Shown one piece after another: positions 11,517 to 22,521 of a DNA stretch of 64,000 nt; position 1 is the first letter of the stretch; every line of letters begins with the position of its first letter. Location: assembly GCA_028622995.1 (NCBI GenBank), contig JAJQJQ010000081.1, positions 186,001 through 250,000 on the forward strand. The letters run 5' to 3'. Both the position numbers and the translations under genes were made by a program. This DNA is from Panagrolaimus kolymaensis (lineage: Eukaryota; Nematoda; Chromadorea; Rhabditida; Panagrolaimidae). A model generated the notes under the pieces. It was not told where the DNA came from. It worked only from the letters and a program-made list of their open reading frames with translations, and searched no databases.

Positions 11517-13088
11517 TTATTCGTCATCAGAAGATGATCCACTGCTGCTTGATTTCCTTTTAACTTTACTTTTTTCTCCATCACCATCAGATCTTTCATC
11601 GGAGCTGCTTGAAGATGCAGGATTATTATCGAGAAGATTCTTCAAAGTTAGAGCTGTTGGTTTTTGTTCTTCCTTTTCATCGATAGCCAAAAATAAAATA
11701 ATGAATATAAACAATTACTTTAAAAAGGTACTTACAGTAGTTTTAGGACGCATATTATCAATAGTTCGTTGCATTTCAACTATTTTATCTTCCAAAGCTT
11801 TCTTCTTTTGATCAAGAGATTGGCGAGCATCTTTTCGTTTCTTTTGTAATTCGGCAATCTAAAGTACTAAAGTTATTAAAACAATTCTGAATGGTCATTT
11901 TTTAAGTGCTCGAATAGATACAACATCATCCATACAACCAAATAAGCTTAACGAAATATGTTATGTACTCACGGTTTTAAGCTGTTCTTCATTCGTTTTT
12001 TCCAATGCAGCAATTTTGTCTTCAAATGCCTTCTTTCGTCTATCATGAACTTGGCGAATAGTTTCTTCATACTTTTCCAATTTTATGATTTTAGCTTCCA
12101 ACAACGCTTTTTCTTTATCATGAGCTTTATGAAGAGCTTTTTCGTTTTGCTTCAATTCAGAAATTTTAGTTTGATCTGCTTTTTGTCGGCTTTTCAAATC
12201 AGAGATCTAAATAAAGAAATATTAAATACTTTAAAAAGAAAGAAAAAACTTACGGTTTTGAGATGAGCTTCACTTGTGGTTTTCATTTTAGCTATGCTAC
12301 CCTTCAAAAGATCAACAGTATTTCGAAACTTATTTGTACTTTCAACTTTTTCTTCGTACTTCTTTTGGAGGTCTTCATGTTGAGATTTAAGTTGATGATG
12401 GAATTGTTGGAAGTTTGCATACTTTGTTTTCCAAGTTTCAATCTAAAAAAAAAATACAAGTGGCATAAAATTTAATCTAAACAAAAGCAAAATACTACTA
12501 ACCTCTTTCGCTTGTTTGTTATTCACTTCTTCCAAACGAGTTACTTCTCCATCAGCTTGTGAAAGACGTCCAGTTTCTTCATTGTACTTTTTTTGTAGGT
12601 CATTGTGTTTTTGTCGGAGATCTTTATGTTGAGCTTGAAGTTGTTGATGGCCGGTTTGGAGTTCTTTATAATTTGATTCCAAAAGTTTCATCTAAAAAAT
12701 TGCATACATAAAGGATTTAAGTTATTAAAATACATACAGTATTTAGTTGCTTTTTACTTTCAATTTTCATGCCAGTAATGATTTCGTTCAGGCGATTAAT
12801 TTCACCATCAGCTTGAGGTTGAGGAGATCGAGCAGTTTGGTCATCATGAAGTCGTTGAATTTCAAGATTCTGTTGCAGGAGATCATCGAATTGAATTTGG
12901 AGTTCTTGATATTGTTGCTGGATGTTTTCATGCTTTTCTTCCAAAATACCCATCTAAAAATAAAAGTGGTATTAAATTAAAATATACAAGAATCTAGCCT
13001 TTTTTAATGCTTGTTCATATTCTGCTTTCCAGTAAGAAGCTTCATCATCAGACCACGGTCGTTTGCGATTGTTAACAGATTCTGACAT
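11517..13088 (-). CDS. Coiled-coil paralogue of the BRWD-like gene, lacking Tudor and bromodomain
   Basis: About seven exons (12999-13088, 12738-12953, 12503-12691, 12254-12442, 11973-12206, 11736-11858, last about 11517-11680), roughly 400 residues. The first 30 residues (RKRPWSDDEA) and the second exon (MGILEEKHENIQQQYQEL) are nearly identical to the bromodomain gene next door, including the GC donor of intron 1 (12997-12998). Later exons of 189, 189 and 234 nt are further Gln/Glu/Lys-rich heptad-type coiled coil, as if one coiled-coil exon had multiplied. It ends in an acidic Ser-rich tail (SSSSGSSSDDE). No Tudor-like or bromodomain sequence follows. The acceptor of the last exon is unclear: no T-rich AG is present, and GATGAAAAG is the nearest in-phase choice. 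Function unknown; a structural or decoy partner of its neighbour is conceivable. Confidence 0.7.
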
Positions 13089-13844
13089 TTTAAGCAATCT
13101 AAAAATACATTAAGGAATAAAACAAGAGTAAAACAAGGATTTTTGCTGCAAAACGAAAAAAACATGATGGATGAATGTAATAAAAGGAAACCCGAAAATA
13201 AATAATTATTAAAATAAAACAATCGCCCTTGCATTAGGTAATTGACCGCCAACTTCTTCAATTTTTTATAAATGTTAGAAAGGTTCAATCGTTGGAATTC
13301 CAGCTTCCAAGGTATCAGTTTTCGCTTAAAGATAAAAGAAACCCGCAAAAAAATTTTCGAAAGTTTACCAAAATTTTGGAAATGTGGAAAAAAAATTAGT
13401 TGACCCTTTCTTTATGAAAATAAAATTTGTTTCCATTCAAGTGATTTCTGATATTAGCAAATACAAATACGTATGTTGCTGAAATTTATGTGTTGCTAAA
13501 AAGTATGTAGGTATATCATTTGTTAATATTATATGCTTTTTGCACAAATACTGACTAAAATCACTTTATTTTGTTGCTGTTTTTCCCCATAAAATATATC
13601 TAATTTCTTTCTTATTAAAGTGTGTTTGTGACTTGATTAAAAAAAGTTGCAATAAGGAGTTGATGAAAAAATTAGGATAAATAAAGACACTTTTGATTTT
13701 ATATATAAAAATTTTAACAAAAAAAATAGGTTACAAAAAAAGTAAAATTAAATAAAATAAAAAGCAGCATGGAATTACAACATCATCATCACACAAGTAT
13801 GTATGTAGTTTTGGTGTATCAAAAAAACAAATCAAAATAATAAT
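13089..13844. other. Intergenic, no gene seen
   Basis: A trans-splice-like AG (13099-13100) lies just upstream of the coiled-coil gene's start. The remainder is AT-rich, with the 3' UTR of the cofilin gene at its right end. Confidence 0.5.
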
Positions 13845-14413
13845 TTAATTATCACGATATTTTTCGCTTAATTTGTTGAGAAGTTCTTTATGAGAAATAT
13901 CAGATTCATCGGAAACTTGAAATTGGATGATCTTTTCAGTTCCAAGGGATGATTTGATTGCGGATGCTGAGGAAGCATAAACCATCTTCTTTTTGATTGA
14001 AGCTCCATCGGGGCAAAGTTGAATGAAAACAATTTTATCCATTTTGGATGTGCCTGCTCCAGGTCGATTGCAACTAAATTTGAAATCAAAAACTGCATAA
14101 CGACAATCAGTGAATCCATCGGTTCGTTCCTTTAAATCTTTTACAAACGCTTCATATGCTTGCTTGGAATTATCTTCATAATCATCAACATCAATGCCGA
14201 GCTGCAAAAAGTAAAAGAGTTTTAAAAAATAGTCAAAGAATATATAATTTTTTCTAAATTTAAATTCCTTACATCTTCAGGGGCTTTAGCTGATTCAACA
14301 ATGACTTCTTTTTCTTCAATTTTATAAATGATGTATCGCAAAGTTCGCTTGCCTTCTGAAAGTTGTTGGAAAGCACTTTGGCATTCAGGATTTACAAGAA
14401 CTCCAGAAGACAT
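13845..14413 (-). CDS. unc-60: ADF/cofilin, UNC-60A-like
   Basis: Actin depolymerising factor of 165 residues in two exons (14274 or 14273-14413 and 13845-14201). It severs and depolymerises F-actin in the cytoplasm. It aligns along its length with the Caenorhabditis UNC-60A isoform: MSSGVLVNPECQSAFQQLSEG, a central DCRYAVFDFKF segment, GTSKMDKIVFIQLCPDGASI, the actin-binding long helix KKMVYASSASAIKSSLG, and VSDESDISHKELLNKL. The intron joins PED to LGID in phase. An acceptor-like AAATTTCAG at 14442-14450 sits about 30 nt before the ATG and probably receives the spliced leader. In Caenorhabditis unc-60 encodes two isoforms from shared and alternative exons; only the A-type exons are visible here, and I saw no B-type exons nearby. 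Confidence 0.94.
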
Positions 14414-16757
14414 GATTTGAGAATTGTTGTTATTGTAATCTCTGAAATTTGGGGAAATCTCTTAAATATATATTTAAAAATATTCGTTTTATTTGAGCAA
14501 AAAAAGCGCGCCAAATCATATATGAAAAAAAAATAAAAATTCAAAAGAAAAAAATCCTTTTGGTTTCTTAAAAAAAAACAGAAAAATGGAGGAAATTTTT
14601 TTGGCAGGCACGGTTCAATTTATTTAACAAAAAAAAAGTGGCTGAAAGATTTTTTTTTCACCATTTCTCTTTCTCACTCTTTTGTACGATCGATATTAGG
14701 CGTAGAAAAAAAAGACCCAACAAAAAAAAATGGAAGGGGTTGGTTGAACATGAACATGTCTGAGTCATACAACATTTCGTGCTTATCCCGGAAGCCAGGA
14801 AATAGCAACAAAAGGGCAACAAAAAAAAAACCAGACAGATATTTTGAAATTGTGATGGAAAAGAAAGATATTTCGCTTTTAACCACCAATCTTACTTGAT
14901 TGGTTGGGACTGACCCTTACCAAATATATTTATTTATTTGTCAGTGAAGTAAATGAAAAAAAAAATGGTATGGGTGGAAGATAACATGAAAAAAAAAACA
15001 GTGGATGCAAACAAAACAAAACAAAAAGATTGGGAGCGCATTTTTTTTTTCTTCTTCACAACGACAAGTAAAAAAAACGATGATTCAACAAGAAAAAAGA
15101 GAGAAGAAGAATGTATTATTGATGATAATAAAAAAATGAAGAAGGAGAAATGAATTTAACACACAAACAAAACAACAGATCATCAAAAAATTTGTGAATC
15201 ATAGAAAATCTTGAAAAATCTTTTAACTTAAAGGGAAGTCTTTTAAAAATGAATTAATGGGTAAATAAAATCAAGAAAAAAAATTGGGGATAAAGAAGAG
15301 GAGGAAATTAATAAAAGCAACGACATCACATCACCACTTTTATGTTTCCATTTTCATTTCAAAGAATGGAAGAAGAAGAAAAATCGTTAAGAGTATTGGT
15401 TGGTTGTGTCGATAGAAAGAAAAATGGAGAGAGAGAATTTGAGGTCGTCGTCGACGTCTTTCTCAAAAACACTTTTCGGGCATCCATCCATCTCGCACCA
15501 ACCGCAAAAAGCAACGACGACAAAAAAAAGCAGTGCAGCATAACGAACAACAAGAACAATGAAGATCGCGGCCGCGCGAGCTATGTCTGGTGGTTTCGCG
15601 TTGCTCAAAGTATGATGATGGTCAACAACAGCCATATATATACATACACCAACAAAAAAAAAATCCCTCTCACTCTTTTCCTCGTCATCATCGATGATGA
15701 TGGAGTTTTTCAGCAATCAGCAACATCGTCGTCGGGATGTTGTCAATTCAAAAAATCTGTAACATTTCAAACCAACATCGATACGTCTGTTTTCCTGCCT
15801 ACATAGTTGGCAATATAGTATTTATTCGATCGAGGTCGTCATCGTCGATACTCTCTTGTTGCCAGCCACTCTCCACTAACCTCAGAGAAGAAGAAAAAAA
15901 AGGAAAAAAATGGAATGGTCGTCGTTTTTCATCGCTGCTGCTAGAGTATTATTTAGGGAAGAGGGAAAGAAGAAAAGCACTACCACCATCAACAACAAAA
16001 AAAAATGCTGGGTCTAACACTTCTCAGCAAAAAAAATGATGAAGACAGCGAACGAAAAAAAAACCAAACAGAACGGAAGACCTTCTTCTTCCTTCATCCA
16101 TCCAAATAGTTCAAAAAGGAAGAAAAAAAGAAACGCGCAAAAAAATAAAATCTCTTTTTTTTTTTTGCAAGCAACAAAATTAAAGAAAGAAAGTTACACA
16201 GTTTGTTGTGTGTGTGTCGATAAATACATATATATTCAGTAAATATGGGTCTTTCTTTTTTACAAAAACTTTTTTGCCAAGCAAAAAAAAAAAGAAACAT
16301 CGAACAAAGAAAGAAGAATGTAAGCTGAAGGAGAAAAAAAATTAAAATGGTTTTTATGTTTCTTCATTGAAGGTCGAGAAAATTATATTTACCAAAGATA
16401 AGAAAAATCAATAGATTCTTCGAAAAATGAAAAGGGTTAGTTCACTAGCAAAGAAATACAAGAAAACATAAATTGATTGCAAAAAAAAATGGAGGGGCGG
16501 AATTTTGACGAAGAAAAAAAGAAAAGCATTCATCATTGACTCATCATCTTTCTTTGAAAAAGGAAAAATGGTGCTCTATGCCTTATTAGGAAATATAAAC
16601 ATAGAAAGCCAAAATAAGACTTCCATTTGAATTAATTCATTAAACATAGTTTTGAGATTAGTGTAAAAAATTATTTAAAAGAGAATGTTTGGAACCAAAA
16701 TAAAAACTTTTACGAGTTTCATTGAGCCTTTCTCTTCAAGTTTGTTCTTTTCTTTAG
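14414..16757. other. Long intergenic region, purine-rich, no convincing gene
   Basis: More than 2 kb upstream of the cofilin gene, full of A runs, GAAGAAAA-type purine tracts and short trinucleotide patches such as GTCGTCGTC around 15447. Open frames in 15342-16300 translate to Lys/Ser low complexity on both strands and lack splice signals. It may hold cofilin promoter elements; none can be named from sequence. Confidence 0.5.
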
Positions 16758-16931
16758 ATGAATCAGCTTCCGCCATCTTTTCTCGCAAATGCTTTGGTTT
16801 CTCAAAATTTCTTTGCTTTAGGTATTGTTGTGATCGCTGGTTTCTCAAAAGCTGTGATTCAAAGAAAAAACCTTTCCGAGTTGCAACAGTTAAAATTCTG
16901 CTTCCTTCAAGATCCAATGTTCACAGTTTAG
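16758..16931 (+). CDS. Possible 57-residue membrane microprotein
   Basis: Short open frame whose ATG directly follows a strong T-rich acceptor (TTCTTTTCTTTAG, AG at 16756-16757), the pattern of a trans-spliced nematode gene. A canonical AATAAA lies about 30 nt after the stop. The product starts MNQLPPSFLANALV, has one hydrophobic helix around residues 17-32 (FFALGIVVIAGFSKAV) and then a basic/polar tail (QRKNLSELQQLKF). I do not recognise the family; a single-pass mitochondrial or ER microprotein is one possibility. The opposite strand is also open here (80 codons, Lys/Glu-rich), but without start or splice context. Confidence 0.33.
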   Translation: MNQLPPSFLANALVSQNFFALGIVVIAGFSKAVIQRKNLSELQQLKFCFLQDPMFTV

Positions 16932-17199
16932 CACGAAATTAATTTATTACACAAAATAAATAAATAATACAATATATTAATGTCAATGGTGAATGTTTTA
17001 AACTATATTTATAAAAGCAAATAATAAAAATCAAGACAAAAAATTAAGTTAAAAATAACCCTTCTATCCAATAAAGGGTATTTTAAGCAAAAAAGGACGA
17101 AGAAAAGAAATTTAGCAAAACATGAAACAGAAAATACATTATTATTAAAAGTTCAAAAGTGAATTTTCATTTTTTGTGTGTGGCAAAATACATATTTGA

Positions 17200-18305
17200 T
17201 TAACAAAGATCATTATCATCAATAGCATCTGCAGGACCAATAGTTTTCTTAGGTTGAAGTAACATATGAGTTGTCCATGAATCAAGTTTAATGATTTTAT
17301 CAAATTTCACAACTTCTTCAGTATAAGCATCAACATCTTTGTTATCAATTGCTTCTACGAGAGATTTGATCAATTTACATTCTCTTGATTCAACAAATGA
17401 TGGATCTCTTTCACCATAACGTGTTACAGCATGAGTGGTATCGAGCTGAAACAACATGAAAAGATTAGTAAGGTTCTGATAAAGAAAATGTGTGAAAAGC
17501 TTTATGAGCAGCAAGGTTGTATAAACAGCAAACATAGTTGAGGTGAAACCATTCAACACTTGTTAACCATTTTCATTATTTACTACTAAAATGAGATAAA
17601 AAGCAACTTACAGTATCAAGATTTAAATGACATATCAATGCTTTGAAGAATGTATTCTTAGCAGCATACTTTAGAGTATTATGATCAGCTTGATAAAATG
17701 CAATTTCTTCAAATGTTTCAATAGCTTTTCGTAATTGTCCAAGTTGAGCAGCATACATACCAACTTTTTCCAAAGATTTTACAGCAGTTACACGTTGTTC
17801 TTCACCTTTATAATAATCTGCAGCTTTAGCATAATGTTTCATAGCTTCTTCCATATTTGGTGCTTCAGTATCATAAATTTCAGCAACGGTAATATGATTC
17901 TTTGCAGCCATTGAAAATCTTCCCATATCAGTATAAATTTCAGCTGCTTTTAAAATCATATGCACAGCTTTTACTGGATCACTTTTACGATAACAATTTC
18001 CTGCTTCACAATATTGCATTGCAGCATTATGCTTTCCATCACTATCATATGAAGCTGCAGCACGTTCAAAAGCTTTACCAGCTTCACCCCAATTTTTTGA
18101 TATTTTGAATAAGTTTCCTGCCTAAAAAATATACATATATTACTTGTTATTGATCATTATTTCAATAAGCAAAACTTACTTGAATATATAAATTTGCTGT
18201 ATCATCAGTAGATCCACCACCAAAAAGACCAAAGAATCCACCCTTCTTTCCCTTCTTTTCAGCTTCAGCTAATTTTGCACGAGCTTTGGCTTCGTTATCT
18301 GACAT
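17200..18305 (-). CDS. Alpha-SNAP (soluble NSF attachment protein)
   Basis: Adaptor of 293 residues that links NSF ATPase to assembled SNARE complexes and supports their disassembly after membrane fusion. Three exons (18180-18305, 17612-18121, 17200-17445), all phase 0. The N-terminus holds the conserved membrane-attachment loop (GFFGLFGGG). The TPR-like helical body follows: NLFKISKNWGEAGKAFERAA, EAGNCYRKSDPVKAV, MGRFSMAAKNHITVAEIY, YYKGEEQRVTAVKSLEKVG. The C-terminus is the NSF-activating part (SFVESRECKLIKSLVEAI, LDSWTTHMLLQPKKTI). Length matches the family (about 295). A T-rich AG at 18319-18320 lies just upstream of the ATG. Confidence 0.95.
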
Positions 18306-19518
18306 GTTGAAGAAGATTCTAAAAAACAAAGCATAAATAAAGAAATTCAATGAAGCGAGAGAAAAAAAATAGCGATGAGGAAATATTATTAAAGCGACGT
18401 AACAAACAAAAAAGTTATCAAACATTTTTGTAAGGACTATTTTTAATGTTAGCTATGAATGGGATAAAAAAAATGAAACATACCAAGTAGTTGTTATTTA
18501 TCCAATAAGTGTAATAAAATAAAAGAGGATTAATAAATAAATATAACCCAACACCAAAGAAGAGAAGATATCGGAAAATCAATTTTGATGATGAACGACT
18601 GACTCAAACACGCGACATGCATTATTTTTTTATTCTTTTCGAGAGTTTTTTTTCTTTCTCCCCTAAAGGCTTTTTGTTTTGGGGAAAAAAACATGGAAAG
18701 CAAAAGCTCAAAAAGGAAAAAGGATGCTTGCTGCTTTGAATTGATTTTAGTATGGATGTTTTTAGCTCTTGAATATATTTTTTTTAAAATTATTATGCAT
18801 TGAAACGCTTTTTTCCCGTTATTGCAAGAAATGGTTTTATTTTATTTTTTGATTAAAAAAGGCACAAACATAATATAGTTAATTGATGTGATAGTTATCT
18901 TTTTCAAGTGAATTTGAGTGGACAATGATGTTAGTTAGTTGGTTGGTTGATTGTTGGTTCCTGTTATTACTTTTACAGTAGAAAAAGAATTCGGATGTAG
19001 TTAAAGAAGAGAATCACCCGATTTTAATTAAAAGTGTTGTTTCCCTTCGTGTTTGCAGACCACTTAAAAAATGTGTCCATTCCATATTGTCATGTCTTTG
19101 CACATGAATGATTACTGTAATATGGAGAAAAAAATGTTTTGTAGCTGAAATGATCGCCTTTGAAATCGGATGATGATGAATGATTCGTCGCATACTAAAA
19201 TAGCTAGAGACAAAAATAAAACAGAGAAGACATTAAAATTTAGCAGAGCATCATTGAAATATAAGAAAATAAGATAAGCATGCAAGGAAATTAATGGTGT
19301 GATCCATCTCAGCCACCCTATATGCATCTTCTAAAAAAAAAAATTGTTTTTTTATATGCCATTTTCAAACTTCCTTTGTAGTTATTCCCTTTTATTTTTT
19401 TCCATGAATGGTCTGATGCTTGCTTGTAAATATTTTTGGGAAGTTTTCCTCAATTGATTTCGGCCCATTCAACAAAAAAAAGTTCACGTGAATGATAGAT
19501 GGCGAAGAAGGATGGACC
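18306..19518. other. Intergenic, divergent promoter region
   Basis: Separates the minus-strand alpha-SNAP gene from the plus-strand dehydrogenase, so it holds both promoters. AT-rich; no supported coding segment. Confidence 0.5.
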
Positions 19519-19540
19519 TGATAAGAAAAATCTTATATAA
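19519..19540 (+). promoter_or_regulatory. Putative GATA site and TATA box of the dehydrogenase gene
   Basis: A TGATAAG motif (19519-19525) is followed 8 nt later by TATATAA (19534-19540), about 100 nt before the ATG of the hydroxyacyl-CoA dehydrogenase. TGATAAG is the consensus of intestinal GATA factors (ELT-2) in Caenorhabditis, and fat-oxidation genes are commonly gut-expressed. Assignment rests on sequence match and position only. Confidence 0.4.
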
Positions 19541-19639
19541 ACCCCATATTTTCGGACATCGTTAGGTACTTCTAAAAACTCTCTCAATCGCCTGCTTACT
19601 TTTTTAAAACCATAATTCTCGACAACTTAGAACTAAACC

Positions 19640-20953
19640 ATGGGTGTTGAAATTCCATTTGAAATAGAAAATATTGTTATTATTGGTTCTGGATTAATGG
19701 GAGCTGGAATTGCTCAAGTTGCAATCGAAAAAGGCTTAAATGTTACTCTCATCGGACGAAGCATGGATAAACTATCTCAAACTAAAACCAAACTTACTAA
19801 TGGCCTCGCTCGAATTGCAAAGAAACGTTTTCCAAATGAAATGGAAGCTCAAAATGATTTTGTTGATGGTTGTTTAGATAATCTTAAACTTTGCACAAAT
19901 CTTCCTGAAGCTAATCTTGAAGATGCTGATTTAGTTATTGAAGCTGTAGTGGAAAATTTAAAGGTTAAACAAAAATTATTAGCTGAAATTGAAAATGTTG
20001 TGTCAGAGTAAGATTTTGATTTTACATATTTAAAGCTACAAATATTTTTACAAACCTAAGTTGGTGAAAATGTCTGATTCCAAACATTTCTGTTATAAAT
20101 TTTAAAAGTTTTTGAAATTCCATTTTTAAAGAGATCCTTTTTAGTGTCTCTTTATTTAGTAGCTACTGTAACATTTTTTCGGCAATGCAGATAAGAAAAA
20201 AATAAGGCGCTTTTTATGATAAAAGAACACTCAAAAAAAGGAAAGGGTTTGCAAGATTTTTTGCTACACTAAAAATTCATTCTTTCCTTTTTTGATCCAT
20301 GGAAGATGAAGCTCATGCTAGTTTTTAATTTCGGTATTTTACTTTCTAATCTAATAACTCAAATTTTAAACTCCAAATATAAATAATTTTTTTAAACAAA
20401 AAATAAAAGTTATGATAAAAAAATTTTTAGGACTTGCATTATTGCCACAAACACTTCGTCATTCTTGCTTCAAGATGTGGCAGATAAATTCAAGCCCAAA
20501 TCACGTTTTGCTGGTTTACATTTCTTTAATCCCGTACCAGCAATGAAATTAGTGGAAGTTATAAAAGGTGAAGAAACTTCAAATGAAGTATATGAAGCCC
20601 TTTTGGAATTTTGTCGACAACTTGGTAAAACTCCTGTTCGATGTCGAGATACTCATGGATTTATTGTTAATCGACTCCTTATTCCATATTTGCTTGAAGC
20701 TATTAGAATGTTTGAAAGACAAGATGCAACTAAAGAGGATATCGATGCAGCTATGAAATTAGGCACTGGACATCCAATGGGTCCATTTGAACTTATTGAT
20801 TTTATTGGACTTGATACAATGAAATTTGTTGTGGATGGTTGGCATCAAAGATTTCCCGATGATCCTAGATTTGAACCTTGTAAATCTTTAGATGATTTGG
20901 CAATGGCAGGAAAATTTGGAAGAAAATCCGGTGAAGGTTATCATACTTATTAA
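19640..20953 (+). CDS. 3-hydroxyacyl-CoA dehydrogenase (HADH type)
   Basis: NAD-dependent oxidation of L-3-hydroxyacyl-CoA to 3-ketoacyl-CoA, third step of fatty-acid beta-oxidation. 296 residues in two exons (19640-20007, 20431-20953) around a 423-nt intron. The Rossmann fold starts at residue 11 (VIIGSGLMGAGIAQ). EAVVENL and TNTSSF line the active site, and HFFNPVPAMKLVEV carries the catalytic His. The C-terminal dimerisation domain is complete (DTHGFIVNRLLIPYLLEA, GTGHPMGPFELIDFIGLD, KFGRKSGEGYHTY). The family's full monofunctional length is present. The N-terminus (MGVEIPFEIEN) has no obvious mitochondrial targeting helix and the C-terminus is not a PTS1, so localisation is open. Confidence 0.94.
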
Positions 20954-22521
20954 TTATATATTTTTAAAGAAAGGGATTTTTTGTTTGAAAATTTAAAATG
21001 AATACGTGTAAAAAAAATAATTGTAAAATTAATTTTTAAATTTGAATAAATTTTATTAATAAATTCGCGTTGGAATTACTTTCATAAATAGAGTGGGTTT
21101 TGATTAAATCTGCTTCGATGTGAAAAATGAGACACAAATATGTACATTTTTTAAGAAAAAAATTTGTCTTATTTTTATTTTCTTAATGCTTGGACTAATT
21201 AATTTTAAAGTCATTTCAAGGTTTTTTTCACGACTTGAGTTCACATAAAATCCTACAAAAATCAATCCGTATTTCTTTAGTGAAAGAAAAGGTTTTGATC
21301 AAGCTATGTGGCTTTGAAAAATAAATATAACGGTTTTGAACATGAAACATCAAAATTTCATATCTTTTTAATTGAGGCATCGAGTTAATTTTGGCATACA
21401 TTTTTAGAGTTAAAAAAATAAACTAAAGTTATTGGGAAAATAAAAAAAATATCCGCAATTCAAAAGTTTTGATTTCCTGACCTACCGAACACATGTATCA
21501 AGCTTTGAGGCAAGACATAAGTGAATCTCGTTTTGAGTTAGAAGTTTTAATTATGAAACAAATAATTAATGTAAGTTGAATATGATTGTACAACAGCAAA
21601 AAAGGTGTAACAATCAGCCATACCCATCTACGTCAAAGCCTTCGATTGTTTATTCATTTCTCATTTTTTTTCTATAAAAATTTCTTTAATGAACTCCTCT
21701 TTTTTTATATTCTATTGTACTTTTTTGCACCTAAATTTTTGGTCATCATTATTTTTACATCTTCTTTGTTTGAGGTGTGGCTGATGAATGACTCATTTTT
21801 ATGGGCGAGTAACGATCAAAATATTATAATTATTGTTACAGTTTTTTTAGTGATCTTAAATAGCTGATTTATGTTTAAAAGTTATGAATCTTACTGTTTA
21901 TTATGTTGACATTATTACGCGCTCTTGGCTGACTTGGCTTCGCTTTATTAATTTTGGAGAGAATTGAAACAAATTTATTATTTATTTATTTAATCCCAAA
22001 CTCTATCAACCAAACTCCAAAAGAGCTAAAAAAAAGAAAGTTAAACCAAATTCGAACAAGAAAAAGAAATATCGAGTCCTTTTTATATCGGCTTTGTTTG
22101 GTCAACACAAAGATAAACAAGCATCCAAACGTTTTCAAAAAAGTGCGATGCCAGCCGACCTTTGATGATCCGGCATATCGCTCGCCTTTTAGATAAAGAC
22201 GCAATTACACAATCTCGAATTATTCAATCGGTGAGAAAGAAGAACTTATGTCTTTTGAAATTTGTTATAAAAACAATTTTTTATTTTTTATTTTTTATTC
22301 AGTATGTATAGTCTGCACCTTTTTGTTCTTGCTTACCTCCGTCAAAATTTTTTTTCTTTGTTTCGTCATTCGTTTACCTTTTTAATTTTCTTAACTCACT
22401 GATAAAACTTTTTTAATACGCTTTTGGCGCACCTTTAAAATCTTTGATTAGTTTACCCATATTTAAAGGGCTCATGGCGCCTTATATTTACTTTGTGTAA
22501 TTTTTTTGCTTCCACATTACA
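20954..22521. other. Intergenic, no gene seen
   Basis: AT-rich spacer of about 1.5 kb. Open frames at 21586-21867 and 21954-22196 have no splice context or recognisable domain. The right end is the promoter of the VWA gene, with a TATTTAAAG element about 60 nt before its ATG. Confidence 0.5.

Noticed and set aside
15342..15806. 154-codon plus-strand frame near 15.4 kb
   Set aside because: Low-complexity Lys/Ser/Asn translation, overlapping open frames on the other strand, and no supporting splice pair or domain. The AAAG before the ATG is a weak acceptor.
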